64,000 bases of DNA from positions 1 to 64,000 of the forward strand of contig NZ_VCMV01000029.1 of NCBI RefSeq assembly GCF_008757455.1. Direction: 5' to 3'. The stretch's first letter is position 1, and every line of letters starts with the position of its first letter. Shown one piece after another: positions 33,259 through 42,506 of this stretch. The notes beneath the pieces were generated by a model. That model ran no database searches and was not told the origin of the DNA. It worked only from the letters and a program-made list of their open reading frames with translations. This DNA comes from Microvirga brassicacearum. GTDB taxonomy: Bacteria; Pseudomonadota; Alphaproteobacteria; Rhizobiales; Beijerinckiaceae. The translations under genes were made by a program, and so were the position numbers.

Positions 33259-34524
33259 ATGTTGAGAAAGAAACTGACACTTCTGGCGGCCTGCGCCGCT
33301 CTTGCCTTGAGCACGAATGTCGCGCTTGCCCAGACCAAGGTTCTGAAATTCGTCTCCTGGCAGAAGGACGAGCGTGGCGTCGGCGACTGGTGGGCCTCCG
33401 TCATCAAGGCGTTCGAGGAGGCGCATCCGGGCGTCAAGATTGAATGGACCAAGGTTGAGCGCGGTGCCTATGCCGATACTATGACCACCCTTTTTGCAGG
33501 TGGGACGCCGCCGGACATCGTCCATCTCGCCTCGTTCGAATTTCAGAAGTTCGCCGATGCCGGCTGGCTCGATAATCTCGACCCTTACATCAAGGAGTCG
33601 AAGCTTGATCTAAACGGCTGGGCAGGTCAGGACACCTGCGTGTGGAACGGCGAAACCGTCTGCACGATGATGCTCTATTTTGGCTATTTCCTCGCCTACA
33701 ATGACGACCTTCTGAAGAAGGAAGGCCTTTCAGTTCCCAAGAACTACGCGGAGTTCCTCGAGGCCGCCAAAAAGACAACAAAAGATACAAACGGCGACGG
33801 GATCATGGACCAGTACGGCACGGGTCATGAAACCCGCGGCGGCGGCGGCCAGTATATGAGCGAGATGATGAACTACACGCTCGATGCCGGGGGACGCTGG
33901 ACCGACGATAAAGGAAAGGTGAGCATCAACACTCCTCAGATGGTGGAGGGCTTGTCGCGCTGGAAGACAGTGGTCAAGAATAGCCTGACCCCTCGCGATC
34001 TCTCCGCTGGCGAGGTCCGCCAACTTTTCGCGGACGGCAAGATCGCGCTGAAGATGGATGGCCCGTGGCTCTGGCCGATCATTCAGAAGGGCAAGGCAAA
34101 GGATCAGATCAAGACGGCGATGGTGCCGTTCGACCCACCGGTTGGCGGCTCCTCCAACGTCCTGGCTATCCCGTCCGATATCAGTGAGGCGAACAAAAAG
34201 CTCGTGTGGGATTTCATCAAGCTCGCCACATCGGACAAATTTCAGGCGACCTATGCGACGCTCGGAGCCTCACCGCCGCCCAGTCCACGCGCGGACGTCA
34301 CGGCGGCAAAGGCCGAGAATCCCAATTTCGACCTTCTCGTCCAAGCGACACAGGCCGCGTCCAAGGCAAAGGTCGACCGGATTCCCAAAGGGCTGGAAAT
34401 TCAGTTCAACGAGTTCTCCAAGATGATCATGGAGGAGTCCCAGCGCATGATCATTCAGGATCTGGATCCCAAGACGGTCGCGGCCACCATGCAACAGAAA
34501 GCTGAAACGCTGCAGAAGCAGTGA
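33259..34524 (+). CDS. Sugar ABC transporter substrate-binding protein
   Basis: This 421-residue family 1 solute-binding protein has signal peptide MLRKKLTLLAACAALALS...ALA-Q, then VLKFVSWQKDERGVGDWWASV. The start follows CGGAGG. It lies 32 bp after the dehydratase gene and 67 bp before the first permease. That gap contains a strong hairpin, often seen after binding-protein genes to keep their transcripts abundant. The ligand is presumably the sugar, uronate or oligosaccharide processed by this operon. Confidence 0.92.
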   Translation: MLRKKLTLLAACAALALSTNVALAQTKVLKFVSWQKDERGVGDWWASVIKAFEEAHPGVKIEWTKVERGAYADTMTTLFAGGTPPDIVHLASFEFQKFADAGWLDNLDPYIKESKLDLNGWAGQDTCVWNGETVCTMMLYFGYFLAYNDDLLKKEGLSVPKNYAEFLEAAKKTTKDTNGDGIMDQYGTGHETRGGGGQYMSEMMNYTLDAGGRWTDDKGKVSINTPQMVEGLSRWKTVVKNSLTPRDLSAGEVRQLFADGKIALKMDGPWLWPIIQKGKAKDQIKTAMVPFDPPVGGSSNVLAIPSDISEANKKLVWDFIKLATSDKFQATYATLGASPPPSPRADVTAAKAENPNFDLLVQATQAASKAKVDRIPKGLEIQFNEFSKMIMEESQRMIIQDLDPKTVAATMQQKAETLQKQ

Positions 34525-34541
34525 GGCGCCACGAAGTTGCA

Positions 34542-34567
34542 ATCGGCCGGCGTTAACGCCGGCCGAT
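34542..34567 (+). terminator. Perfect hairpin after binding-protein gene (attenuator/processing stem)
   Basis: Eleven-base arms ATCGGCCGGCG and CGCCGGCCGAT surround a TTAA loop, 17 bp past the stop codon. The following bases, CTTTG, are not a strong U-tract. It therefore probably works as a partial terminator or 3'-end stabiliser that raises binding-protein mRNA over downstream permease mRNA, not as a full operon end. Confidence 0.65.
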
Positions 34568-34591
34568 CTTTGCCGCCAACCGAGGATACTC

Positions 34592-35497
34592 ATGAAGTCT
34601 CGATTCAGCCTTGATCTTGCGCGTCCGAGCCGTCGCCACTGGCTCGGCTATCTCCTTCTCGCGCCCGCCGTCATCCTGATCGGCCTCATCATCGTCTATC
34701 CTCTCTTCGTCTCCATCGATCTGTCGTTCCAGAACGTCAACATCGCGCGCCTCGATCAACCGCGCCGTCCATTCACGATCGCAAATTACGAGCGATTGTT
34801 CACGTCTCCGGACTTCTGGAACGCAGTCTGGGTCACATTAAAGCTTGTCGTCATCGTCAGCCTTTTCTGCTTTCTGATCGGGCTCGGAACGGCTTTGCTG
34901 GTCAACAACAAGTTCAAGGGCCGTTCGCTGGCGCGCCTCCTCGTCGCGTTGCCATGGGCGATACCGGAAGTCATCGCGGTCGTCATTTTTGCATGGATGT
35001 TCGATTCGTCCTTTGGGCTGATGAACTGGGTTTTCATCACGATCGGTCTCATCGACACCACGGTGAACTGGTTTTCGTCACCTAACGCTGCTTTCTTCGT
35101 CGTGTGCGTGACAATGATCTGGAAGGGCTATCCCTTCGTATCCATCATGATGCTCGCGGGGCTTCAATCCATTCCCGAGGACTTCTACAATGCCGCGCGA
35201 GTCGACGGCGCGAATAGCTGGCAGCGCCTGATCAACATCACCATTCCTTCGCTGATGCCAGTTCTTGGGGTCACGCTCGTCCTCGTGATGCTGTGGGTGT
35301 TCCGCGATTTCTCGATCATCTATGTTCTCACTGGCGGAGGTCCGCTGAAGGCTACCCAGTCGCTCTCGATCATGACATACGAGCAAGCCTTCAGTTTCTT
35401 CCGCATGGGCTACGCCTCGGCCATTGGTATCGTGACGCTGATCGTCTGCGTTGTCGCGAGCCGACTCATGATCGGCCGCGCGCCGGACAACATCTGA
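34592..35497 (+). CDS. Sugar ABC transporter permease (MalF-like)
   Basis: This is a 301-residue CUT1 permease with six membrane segments (YLLLAPAVILIGLIIVYPLF first) and the EAA loop NAARVDGANSWQRLINITIPS. It starts at 34592 after CGAGGA and pairs with the next gene's product to form the channel for the sugar-acid locus. Confidence 0.92.
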   Translation: MKSRFSLDLARPSRRHWLGYLLLAPAVILIGLIIVYPLFVSIDLSFQNVNIARLDQPRRPFTIANYERLFTSPDFWNAVWVTLKLVVIVSLFCFLIGLGTALLVNNKFKGRSLARLLVALPWAIPEVIAVVIFAWMFDSSFGLMNWVFITIGLIDTTVNWFSSPNAAFFVVCVTMIWKGYPFVSIMMLAGLQSIPEDFYNAARVDGANSWQRLINITIPSLMPVLGVTLVLVMLWVFRDFSIIYVLTGGGPLKATQSLSIMTYEQAFSFFRMGYASAIGIVTLIVCVVASRLMIGRAPDNI

Positions 35498-35505
35498 GAG
35501 GTGCT

Positions 35506-36336
35506 ATGAGAAGCCGCCCCGTCGATCGTTTTTTTCTTTACGCAGCCGTCGTGATTGTCTGCGCGTTCCTTGTCTTCCCAATCTATTGGCTGCTCATCAC
35601 AGCCATCTCTCCGCCCGACCAGCTTCGCGCTCTGCCGCCACGTTTCTGGCCGGAGACGCCGCGCTGGGATGTGTTTGGGCAGATCATGCGCGAGCGTCCG
35701 ATCCTCCTGTGGTTGACGAACTCGACTCTGGCGGCTGTTGGCAGTGTCGTTCTTTCTATGACCGTGTCGGTTCTCGCCGGCTACAGCCTGTCCCGGTTCA
35801 AAGTTCGAGGCGGGCAATCCCTCGGCCTGTTCATCCTTACGGCGAAGATGCTGCCGGCGACCCTTCTTGTCATCCCGCTCTTTGGAATCTTCCGGACCGT
35901 TGACCTCATCGGCAGTCTGTGGTCGATCATTCTCGCCCACGCGACTCTCATCATCCCCTTCACGACCTGGATGATGAAGGGATATTTCGACACCATTCCG
36001 CGCGAACTCGAACAGGCTGCGATGGTCGATGGCTGCTCGCCCTTCGGCGCGTTGGTGCGGGTGATCCTGCCTGTTTCTGCACCAGGACTTGCCGCGACCG
36101 CACTCTACGGCTTCGTCTTGTCGTGGTCGGATTATGCATATGCACGCACCTTCCTCACCAACGCTCAGACGAATTGGACCGCCAATCTCGGCATTACGAC
36201 CATGAAGGGCGAGTACATCTCCAACTGGGGAGACATTTCGGCAGCGTCTATCCTCGTCGCCCTCCCGATCCTACTCATTTATCTCTTCCTCGAACGCTAT
36301 CTCGTCGGCGGCCTGACTGCTGGCGCTGAGAAATAG
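35506..36336 (+). CDS. Sugar ABC transporter permease (MalG-like)
   Basis: This is a 276-residue permease. I chose Met 35506 (preceded by GAGAGG) because the first membrane helix, FFLYAAVVIVCAFLVFPIYW, follows at once. The longer open frame back to 35293 overlaps the partner permease in another frame. The EAA loop is LEQAAMVDGCSPFGALVRVILPV and the C-terminus is LVGGLTAGAEK. It lies 8 bp after the upstream permease. Confidence 0.92.
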   Translation: MRSRPVDRFFLYAAVVIVCAFLVFPIYWLLITAISPPDQLRALPPRFWPETPRWDVFGQIMRERPILLWLTNSTLAAVGSVVLSMTVSVLAGYSLSRFKVRGGQSLGLFILTAKMLPATLLVIPLFGIFRTVDLIGSLWSIILAHATLIIPFTTWMMKGYFDTIPRELEQAAMVDGCSPFGALVRVILPVSAPGLAATALYGFVLSWSDYAYARTFLTNAQTNWTANLGITTMKGEYISNWGDISAASILVALPILLIYLFLERYLVGGLTAGAEK

Positions 36337-36349
36337 TGGAGACTTTCTT

Positions 36350-37471
36350 ATGGCCGGCATCCGCATCGAGAACGTCACCAAATCTTATGGGTCGCTATCG
36401 GTTCTGAAGGATTTCTCCCTTGAGGTCGCAGATGGCGAGTTCGTCGTCTTCGTCGGGCCGTCCGGATGCGGCAAATCGACGATGCTCAAAATTCTCGCCG
36501 GCCTCGAAGAAGCCTCATCCGGAACCATCCGGATCGGCGGCCGCGACGTAACCGATCTCGCGCCTGGCGACCGAGACATCGCGATGGTGTTCCAGAACTA
36601 TGCCCTCTACCCGCACCTCACCGTGCGCAACAACATGGGATTCGGTCTCAAAATGCGCGGCATGGATGCAGCGCAGATCGAAATGCGCGTGATGAACGCC
36701 GCAAAAATCCTCGGCGTGGATCATCTTCTTGACCGACGCCCCAAGGCGCTATCGGGCGGCCAGCGTCAACGAGTGGCGCTCGGGCGCGCCATTGTGCGCG
36801 AGCCGCAGGCCTTCCTTATGGACGAGCCGCTGTCCAACCTCGATGCCAAACTGCGCGTTCATACGCGCGCCGAAATCAGCGCTCTGCATAAGCGACTCGG
36901 GGTCACGACGATCTACGTCACTCACGATCAGATTGAAGCGATGACCATGGCTGATCGCATTGTCATCATGAAGGATGGTGTAATCCAGCAGATCGCCAAT
37001 CCGGATACGATGTTCCGCAAGCCGGCGAACCTCTTTGTCGCCGGGTTCATCGGGTCGCCGGGCATGAACTTCCTGCGCTCGCCGGTGACGACGATGGGCG
37101 GGGCGGCGGCGGTGCGGCTCTTCGGACACGATGTTCGGCTTGAGGCACCCGCATCGCTCGCCGGACGCGAGATCGTCGTCGGCTTGCGCCCCGAACACAT
37201 CGGTGCGGGTCCAGGGCCGGTGACCTTCGAAATCACACCGCGGCTCGTCGAAAGCCTTGGCAGCGAGAAATACATCTATGTCGACGTTCCTGAGGAAAAC
37301 CGCGCGCAGATCGACCCTGCGGACAGGCAGGAAGAGGAGCGACGCGCGGACACGATCATCGCACGCCTGATCAATCCGGATGAACGGTCAGCCGGCGAGC
37401 GCATCACGCTCTCCTTCGATCCTGCGCATCTTCACCTCTTCGACGCCAAATCGGAAGTCGCTATTCAATGA
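36350..37471 (+). CDS. Sugar ABC transporter ATP-binding protein (UgpC/MalK-like)
   Basis: This 373-residue CUT1 ATPase has Walker A GPSGCGKST, Q-loop VFQNYALYPHL, signature LSGGQRQRVALGRA, Walker B AFLMDEPLSNLD, and the switch His in VTHDQIEAM. The C-terminal regulatory domain is a little longer than usual, with a charged insertion near residues 315-335 (ENRAQIDPADRQEEERRA). It lies 13 bp after the permease gene and 10 bp before the epimerase gene. Confidence 0.93.
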   Translation: MAGIRIENVTKSYGSLSVLKDFSLEVADGEFVVFVGPSGCGKSTMLKILAGLEEASSGTIRIGGRDVTDLAPGDRDIAMVFQNYALYPHLTVRNNMGFGLKMRGMDAAQIEMRVMNAAKILGVDHLLDRRPKALSGGQRQRVALGRAIVREPQAFLMDEPLSNLDAKLRVHTRAEISALHKRLGVTTIYVTHDQIEAMTMADRIVIMKDGVIQQIANPDTMFRKPANLFVAGFIGSPGMNFLRSPVTTMGGAAAVRLFGHDVRLEAPASLAGREIVVGLRPEHIGAGPGPVTFEITPRLVESLGSEKYIYVDVPEENRAQIDPADRQEEERRADTIIARLINPDERSAGERITLSFDPAHLHLFDAKSEVAIQ

Positions 37472-37481
37472 GACACCTGTC

Positions 37482-38468
37482 ATGAGCATTCTTATCACCG
37501 GAAGCGCTGGCCGCGTGGGATCCAAGGTTGTCAAACGCCTGCTCGATCAGGGCGATAGCGTCACGGGTTTCGACCTGCGCCCGTCAGGCATCACACACGT
37601 GAACTATCGCGAAGTCACCGGGGCGTTCGACGACCGCGCTGCGGCCCAGCGTGCAGCGAAAGGGACGACCGCGGTGCTTCACCTCGGCGCCTTCATGTCC
37701 TGGCTCCCCTCCGATTCCGACAAGCTGCACCGCGCGAATGTGGACGGCACGCGCGTGATTTTGGAAGAGGCTGCCAAACACAAGCCGCGCAGGATCATCT
37801 TCGCCAGTTCGGGAGAGGTATATCCGGAGAACGTCCCGGATTACCTTCCGGTCGACGAGGACCACCCGATCAAGCCCCGCTCTCCTTACGGGCTGACGAA
37901 GCAGCTCGGGGAGGAAATCGTGCGCTTCGTCGAGCGCACCACCAGTATTCCCGCAACCATCCTGCGATTCTCCCATACACAGGATGCAGCCGAACTCCTC
38001 GACCCCACGAGCTTCTTCTCAGGCCCCCGTTTTTTCCTCCACCCGAAGATCAAGCAGCAAGAAAGCTTCAACAACATTGCGGCTGTCGAGAAGTTGAAGC
38101 GGCAAGATGACGGAACCGAGGCTCTCGTCCTCTCTCGCAACGAGAGCGGGCGTCCGTTTAGGATGCATATTACCGACACGAGGGACATGGTCGATGGCAT
38201 ACTCCTCGCGCTCACCGCGGAGAGGGCAGCCGGACGGACCTATAATCTGGGTGCGACCGCTCCGGTCGATTTCGCCGAGGCTCTGCCCTTGATGGCGCAG
38301 TTGACCGGATTGCCGCTCAAGACCATTGACCTTCCCGGTGGGGGCGTCTTCTACGAGACCTCCAATGCACGCATCCGCAACGATCTAGGGTTTGAGCCGA
38401 AATGGACAATCGATCGCATGATCGCCGAGGCCGTGCAGGCCCGGCGCGACAGGATACAAGCGACCTAG
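37482..38468 (+). CDS. NAD-dependent epimerase/dehydratase family (extended SDR) oxidoreductase
   Basis: This is a 328-residue extended SDR with nucleotide-binding motif LITGSAGRVGSKVV, active-site Ser region IFASSGEVYPEN and the Tyr-x-x-x-Lys pair in SPYGLTKQ. In this operon, with a lactonase and acid-sugar dehydratase, it could oxidise an aldose or uronate at C1 like uronate dehydrogenase, but it is longer than typical Udh (about 265 residues) and could instead be an epimerase. Start at 37482; the open frame upstream of it overlaps the ATPase gene. Confidence 0.85.
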   Translation: MSILITGSAGRVGSKVVKRLLDQGDSVTGFDLRPSGITHVNYREVTGAFDDRAAAQRAAKGTTAVLHLGAFMSWLPSDSDKLHRANVDGTRVILEEAAKHKPRRIIFASSGEVYPENVPDYLPVDEDHPIKPRSPYGLTKQLGEEIVRFVERTTSIPATILRFSHTQDAAELLDPTSFFSGPRFFLHPKIKQQESFNNIAAVEKLKRQDDGTEALVLSRNESGRPFRMHITDTRDMVDGILLALTAERAAGRTYNLGATAPVDFAEALPLMAQLTGLPLKTIDLPGGGVFYETSNARIRNDLGFEPKWTIDRMIAEAVQARRDRIQAT

Positions 38469-38470
38469 TG

Positions 38471-40180
38471 ATGGAGAGCCCCCGCGTCGCGACTCCGGAA
38501 GAACGTGACGTCCCAACCGGCGCGGCTGCCCTGGCGAAGGGACTCTATTTGCTCGACGTCATCGGCGAATGCGCGACGCCGCCGCGTTTCAAGGATCTTC
38601 AGGCGGCGACGAGTCTTCCCAAAGGGACGCTGGCTCGGATGCTCAACACGCTCGTCCTCTTCCGGCTCGTCCGATACGAGGAGAGCGACAGCACCTATCG
38701 GCTTGGGCACCGGTTGTTCGAACTCGCGCATCGTGTTTGGGAATCCTTCGACCTGCGCGGCGCCGCGGCCCCCGTGCTTGACCGGCTTGCCGATGAGACC
38801 CGCGAGACGCTGGCGCTCTGCTCCGTTGAGAACCACGAAGTTCTCTACATCGACCAACGCAGTCGGGGAGGGGCCTTCGGCTTTCGCATCGAGATTGGCC
38901 GACGCGCACCCCTTCACTGCACCGCAGGCGGCAAGACCCTTCTGGCCTTTGCTTCGCCTCACGAACGCCGGGCGCTGCTTGATCAAGCCCACTTGGAACG
39001 CTTTACCGAGCGCACGATCATCGACGAAGAAGCGCTTGGCGCCGACCTCGCGCTCGCCCGTGCTCGCGGCTATGCAATCTCGCTGGAAGAACATGTCTCC
39101 GGAGTCGTCTCGGTTGCGGCCCCGATCTTCGATCACACGGGAAAGGCAGTGGCGGCAATCGGCGTGTTCGGTCCGAGTTCCCGCCTGTCGAACGACCGCC
39201 TGCACACGACAGGTCGCGATCTCATGGCGGCAGCACGTCAGATCTCGGGTAATGTCGGAGCAATGCCGATGAACATTACTCCACAGCCACGTGCTCGTCT
39301 TGTGGGGGAAAGCGAAGTGGAATGCGTTCTGCCCTGGGGGGCACATTTGGCCGAGGGGCCAGTCTGGTTTCCGAAAGAGAGGCGGCTTTATTGGGTTGAT
39401 ATCCTGGCGCCTTCCGTTCATCGCTTCGATCCTGCGACGCGGACAAATGAGGAGGTCATGCTTCCGCGTCTCGTCAGTGCGGTCCTTCCCCGCCGCGCCG
39501 GAGGCCTTGCCGCCCTGACACAGGACGGTCTGGAGGCGCTCGATTTCGCGACTGGAAAGCTCGAGCCTCTGGTCGATCCCGAAGCGCAGATCATCGATAA
39601 TCGCTTCAACGACGGAAAGTGCGACAGGCTGGGACGTTTGTGGGCGGGGACGATGCGCCTTGACGCCAGCAAGCCGACCGGCGGCCTCTACGTTATTCAG
39701 GGAAATCTGGAATGGCGGCGCTTGGCCGAGGGGTTCACGGTTGCCAACGGACTCGATTGGAGCCCGGACGGGAAGACCTTCTACTTCGCGGATTCGGCAC
39801 CCGGACGCATTTACGCCTACGATTTCGACTTGGCTGCTGGAGCCATCGAGAACCGCCGCGTCTTCGCGGAAATCGATCCACGAGAGGGGCGCCCGGACGG
39901 GCTCGCCGTCGATCGCGACGGCTTTGTCTGGTGCGCAATTTGGGATGGATGGTGCGTCAGGCGCTACGCACCCGACGGAAAGGTCGAGCGTGAAATCCGC
40001 CTCCCGGTCCCGCGACCCACCAGCATCGCGTTCGGGGGTAGCGATCTAAAGACGCTCTTCATCACCACCGCCCGGATCCGCCTGTCATCCCGTGTCCTTG
40101 CGCAGGCGCCATTCTCGGGCGGTTTGTTCGCGACGCCTGCGCCGGCAGCCGGCCTGCCCACCTCCGAGTTCGCAGGATGA
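38471..40180 (+). CDS. Fusion protein: IclR-family regulator + SMP-30/gluconolactonase
   Basis: One uninterrupted 569-codon frame joins two complete proteins. Residues 15-80 form an IclR winged HTH (ALAKGLYLLDVIGECA, LPKGTLARMLNTLVLFRLV). About 80-255 is the IclR effector domain (ETLALCSVENHEVLYIDQ, PLHCTAGGKTLLAF, VVSVAAPIFD). About 290-550 is an SMP-30/LRE beta-propeller with its metal residues: Glu in LAEGPVWF, Asn in IDNRFNDGKCD and VANGLDWSPDGK, and Asp in GRPDGLAVDRDG. The lactonase half should open sugar lactones to acids; the regulator half should control the operon. Start could also be the GTG at 38468. It overlaps the next SDR gene (ATGA). No frameshift or stop separates the halves. 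Confidence 0.9.
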   Translation: MESPRVATPEERDVPTGAAALAKGLYLLDVIGECATPPRFKDLQAATSLPKGTLARMLNTLVLFRLVRYEESDSTYRLGHRLFELAHRVWESFDLRGAAAPVLDRLADETRETLALCSVENHEVLYIDQRSRGGAFGFRIEIGRRAPLHCTAGGKTLLAFASPHERRALLDQAHLERFTERTIIDEEALGADLALARARGYAISLEEHVSGVVSVAAPIFDHTGKAVAAIGVFGPSSRLSNDRLHTTGRDLMAAARQISGNVGAMPMNITPQPRARLVGESEVECVLPWGAHLAEGPVWFPKERRLYWVDILAPSVHRFDPATRTNEEVMLPRLVSAVLPRRAGGLAALTQDGLEALDFATGKLEPLVDPEAQIIDNRFNDGKCDRLGRLWAGTMRLDASKPTGGLYVIQGNLEWRRLAEGFTVANGLDWSPDGKTFYFADSAPGRIYAYDFDLAAGAIENRRVFAEIDPREGRPDGLAVDRDGFVWCAIWDGWCVRRYAPDGKVEREIRLPVPRPTSIAFGGSDLKTLFITTARIRLSSRVLAQAPFSGGLFATPAPAAGLPTSEFAG

Positions 40181-40938
40181 TGCGCGCGTATTATCCCGAC
40201 CTTGCCAACCGTTCCGCGCTTGTGACGGGAGGCGCCGAGGGCATCGGCCGCGCGGTTATCGAAGCCATGGCAGAGCAGGGAATGAGCGTCGGGTTCCTCG
40301 ATGTTAATCGAGATGCTGGAGAGGCTTTGGCCGCTCGGCTGAGTGGCGCGGGCCGAAAGGTTGCCTTCGCGGCTGTGGACTTGCGCGAGATCGATGCCGT
40401 GCGCGCTGCGATCAGGCAACTTGAAGAGGTTGCGGGTCCTTTCTCCGTACTCGTCAACAATGCCGGGCACGACGAGCGTCATCGATTCGATGACGTCACC
40501 GTTGAATATTGGGATGACCGCTTCGCCGTGAATCTGCGTCCCATGATGTTCGTCAGCCAGGCGGTCGCTCCGACGATGCGCGAGCGGGGTTCCGGTTCCA
40601 TCATCAATCTCGGCTCGACCTCCTGGATGCAAGGCGCACCCGGGCTCATCGGCTATACCACGGCGAAATCCGCGGTCACTGGCTTTACGCGTTCGCTCGC
40701 CCGGGAACTGGGACCTCAGGGAATTCGCGTCAATTGCGTGACGCCTGGCTGGGTGATGACGGAGCGGCAGAGATCCATGTGGTACACGCCGGAGAAAGGG
40801 AAAGCGGCCGAGGAGCGGCAATCGATCAAGGGCGAGATCTTGCCCGAAGACGTGGCGGCCATGGTTCTCTTCCTCGCCTCCGATGTGTCTCGTATGTGCA
40901 CGGGCCAGAACTACATCGTGGATGCCGGCGTGGTGTGA
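40177..40938 (+). CDS. SDR family sugar dehydrogenase/oxidoreductase
   Basis: This is a 253-residue classical SDR: TGGAEGIGRAVI cofactor site, NNAGH, and catalytic Ser-Tyr-Lys in GSTSWMQGAPGLIGYTTAKS. The C-terminal GQNYIVDAGVV is typical. In this operon it is a candidate aldose 1-dehydrogenase making the lactone that the upstream SMP-30 domain would open. The ATG overlaps the fusion gene's stop. Confidence 0.87.
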   Translation: MMRAYYPDLANRSALVTGGAEGIGRAVIEAMAEQGMSVGFLDVNRDAGEALAARLSGAGRKVAFAAVDLREIDAVRAAIRQLEEVAGPFSVLVNNAGHDERHRFDDVTVEYWDDRFAVNLRPMMFVSQAVAPTMRERGSGSIINLGSTSWMQGAPGLIGYTTAKSAVTGFTRSLARELGPQGIRVNCVTPGWVMTERQRSMWYTPEKGKAAEERQSIKGEILPEDVAAMVLFLASDVSRMCTGQNYIVDAGVV

Positions 40939-40941
40939 ATC

Positions 40942-42336
40942 ATGGACGCACTCCCAAAGGACCTTTCGCCCGACGTTTTCGTAACTGCGCCCGACGCAAT
41001 GGCCCCTTATCTCACTGATTGGCGTGGCCGCTACTCTGGCGCCGCACGGGCTGTCGCGAAACCTCGAGACGTCGCAGAAGTCGCCACGCTGATGCGCTGG
41101 GCCTCACATACGGGCGTGCCCATCGTGCCGCAAGGCGGCAATACCGGCCTCTCCGGGGGCGCAACGCCTGACTCGAGCGGCGCTGCCATCGTGCTCTCCC
41201 TCGAACGCATGAACGCGATCAGGTCGCTCGATCCGGCGGGAAACACCGTGGTGGCGGAAGCTGGCTGCAAACTCGCAGAACTGCAGAGGATTGCGGACGC
41301 AGCAGGACGCTTTTTCCCGGTCAGCCTTGGTAGTGAAGGCTCATGCCAAATCGGAGGCATCGTGGCGACCAATGCCGGGGGCATCAATGTGGTGCGCTAT
41401 GGGATGACACGCGATCTCGTCCTTGGACTCGAATATGTGACCGCAACGGGTGAGATCGTGCCTGGCCCCAAGCGCCTGCGAAAGGACAATGCGGGCTACG
41501 ATCTCCGTCATCTTCTCGTAGGATCGGAGGGAACCCTCGCAATCATCACCGCCGCCGCGTTCAGGTTGATGGATAGGCCGAAGGCCCGCGCGAGCGCGCT
41601 TTGCGGGCTCGTCGAACCGCAGGCAGCCCTCAGCTTGCTGCGCATGGTTCGCGAGGTTTCAGGCGACAAGCTGATCAGCTTCGAGCTTATGGATGACGGC
41701 GAGATGAGCCTGATCCGCGAGTATTTCCCGAACATCGCGCACCCGTTGCCCTCACGGCATCCCTGGTATGTCTTCATTGAGATCGGTGCAGACGATTTCT
41801 CGATCGAAGAATGCCTTGCGCAAGCGCTGACGCGGGCAAGCGATGCCGGCGCCATTTCGGATGCGGTGTTGGCGCAGAGCGAGACGCAAGCCAAAGCGAT
41901 TTGGCATCTGCGATTCGCCGCGTCCGAGGCGAACCGTTTGGCCGGACCTTCAATCTCACACGACGTCAGTGTCGCGACCGACGACGTTCCTGCCCTGTTG
42001 AAGGCTCTACCGTCCGCCGTGTCAAAACGCTTCCCAAATGCACTCGTACGCTTCGTCGGTCATTTGGCGGATGGCAACATGCACGTCATCGTGTTTTTTC
42101 CGCGCGATGCTTTCACAGATCAGGCCGCCTTAGAGACCGCAGCCTTTCAGGTGAACGAGGCCGTTTACGCAGTAACGACGGCCTTCGGCGGGAGCATCAG
42201 TGCCGAACATGGCATCGGACGCTCGGGTTGTCGCGCTTTCGCGCGCTTCTCGAATCCTGTTGAAAGACAGTTGATGCAGGAGATCAAGCGCTCATTTGAC
42301 CCAGCAGGCATCCTCAACCCGGGAATCATATTCTAG
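40942..42336 (+). CDS. FAD-linked 2-hydroxyacid dehydrogenase (GlcD/D2HGDH-like)
   Basis: The 464-residue protein has an FAD_binding_4 (PCMH) domain (PQGGNTGLSGGATPDSSGAA, GGIVATNAGGINVVRYG) and a C-terminal FAD-oxidase domain with the metal-site segments HLADGNMHV and SAEHGIGRSG. Relatives oxidise glycolate, D-lactate or D-2-hydroxyglutarate. As the last gene of the operon, it could oxidise the hydroxyacid derived from the aldehyde half released by aldol cleavage (for example lactate or glycolate). That is inference. Confidence 0.88.
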   Translation: MDALPKDLSPDVFVTAPDAMAPYLTDWRGRYSGAARAVAKPRDVAEVATLMRWASHTGVPIVPQGGNTGLSGGATPDSSGAAIVLSLERMNAIRSLDPAGNTVVAEAGCKLAELQRIADAAGRFFPVSLGSEGSCQIGGIVATNAGGINVVRYGMTRDLVLGLEYVTATGEIVPGPKRLRKDNAGYDLRHLLVGSEGTLAIITAAAFRLMDRPKARASALCGLVEPQAALSLLRMVREVSGDKLISFELMDDGEMSLIREYFPNIAHPLPSRHPWYVFIEIGADDFSIEECLAQALTRASDAGAISDAVLAQSETQAKAIWHLRFAASEANRLAGPSISHDVSVATDDVPALLKALPSAVSKRFPNALVRFVGHLADGNMHVIVFFPRDAFTDQAALETAAFQVNEAVYAVTTAFGGSISAEHGIGRSGCRAFARFSNPVERQLMQEIKRSFDPAGILNPGIIF

Positions 42337-42506
42337 CAGCATCGTTGCCAGGCGAGCAGCATGCCTGCACGCTTGCGCCATCTCGGCCGAGACCCGTGGG
42401 CTGGGTTCACCGACGTCTCGCGAAAACTTCCGCGAAAGAAACAGACTTCGAGATCCCGCAGACCGTCCCTGGCCTCGCCGAAGCAACTCGCCCATGGCCT
42501 TGATGC

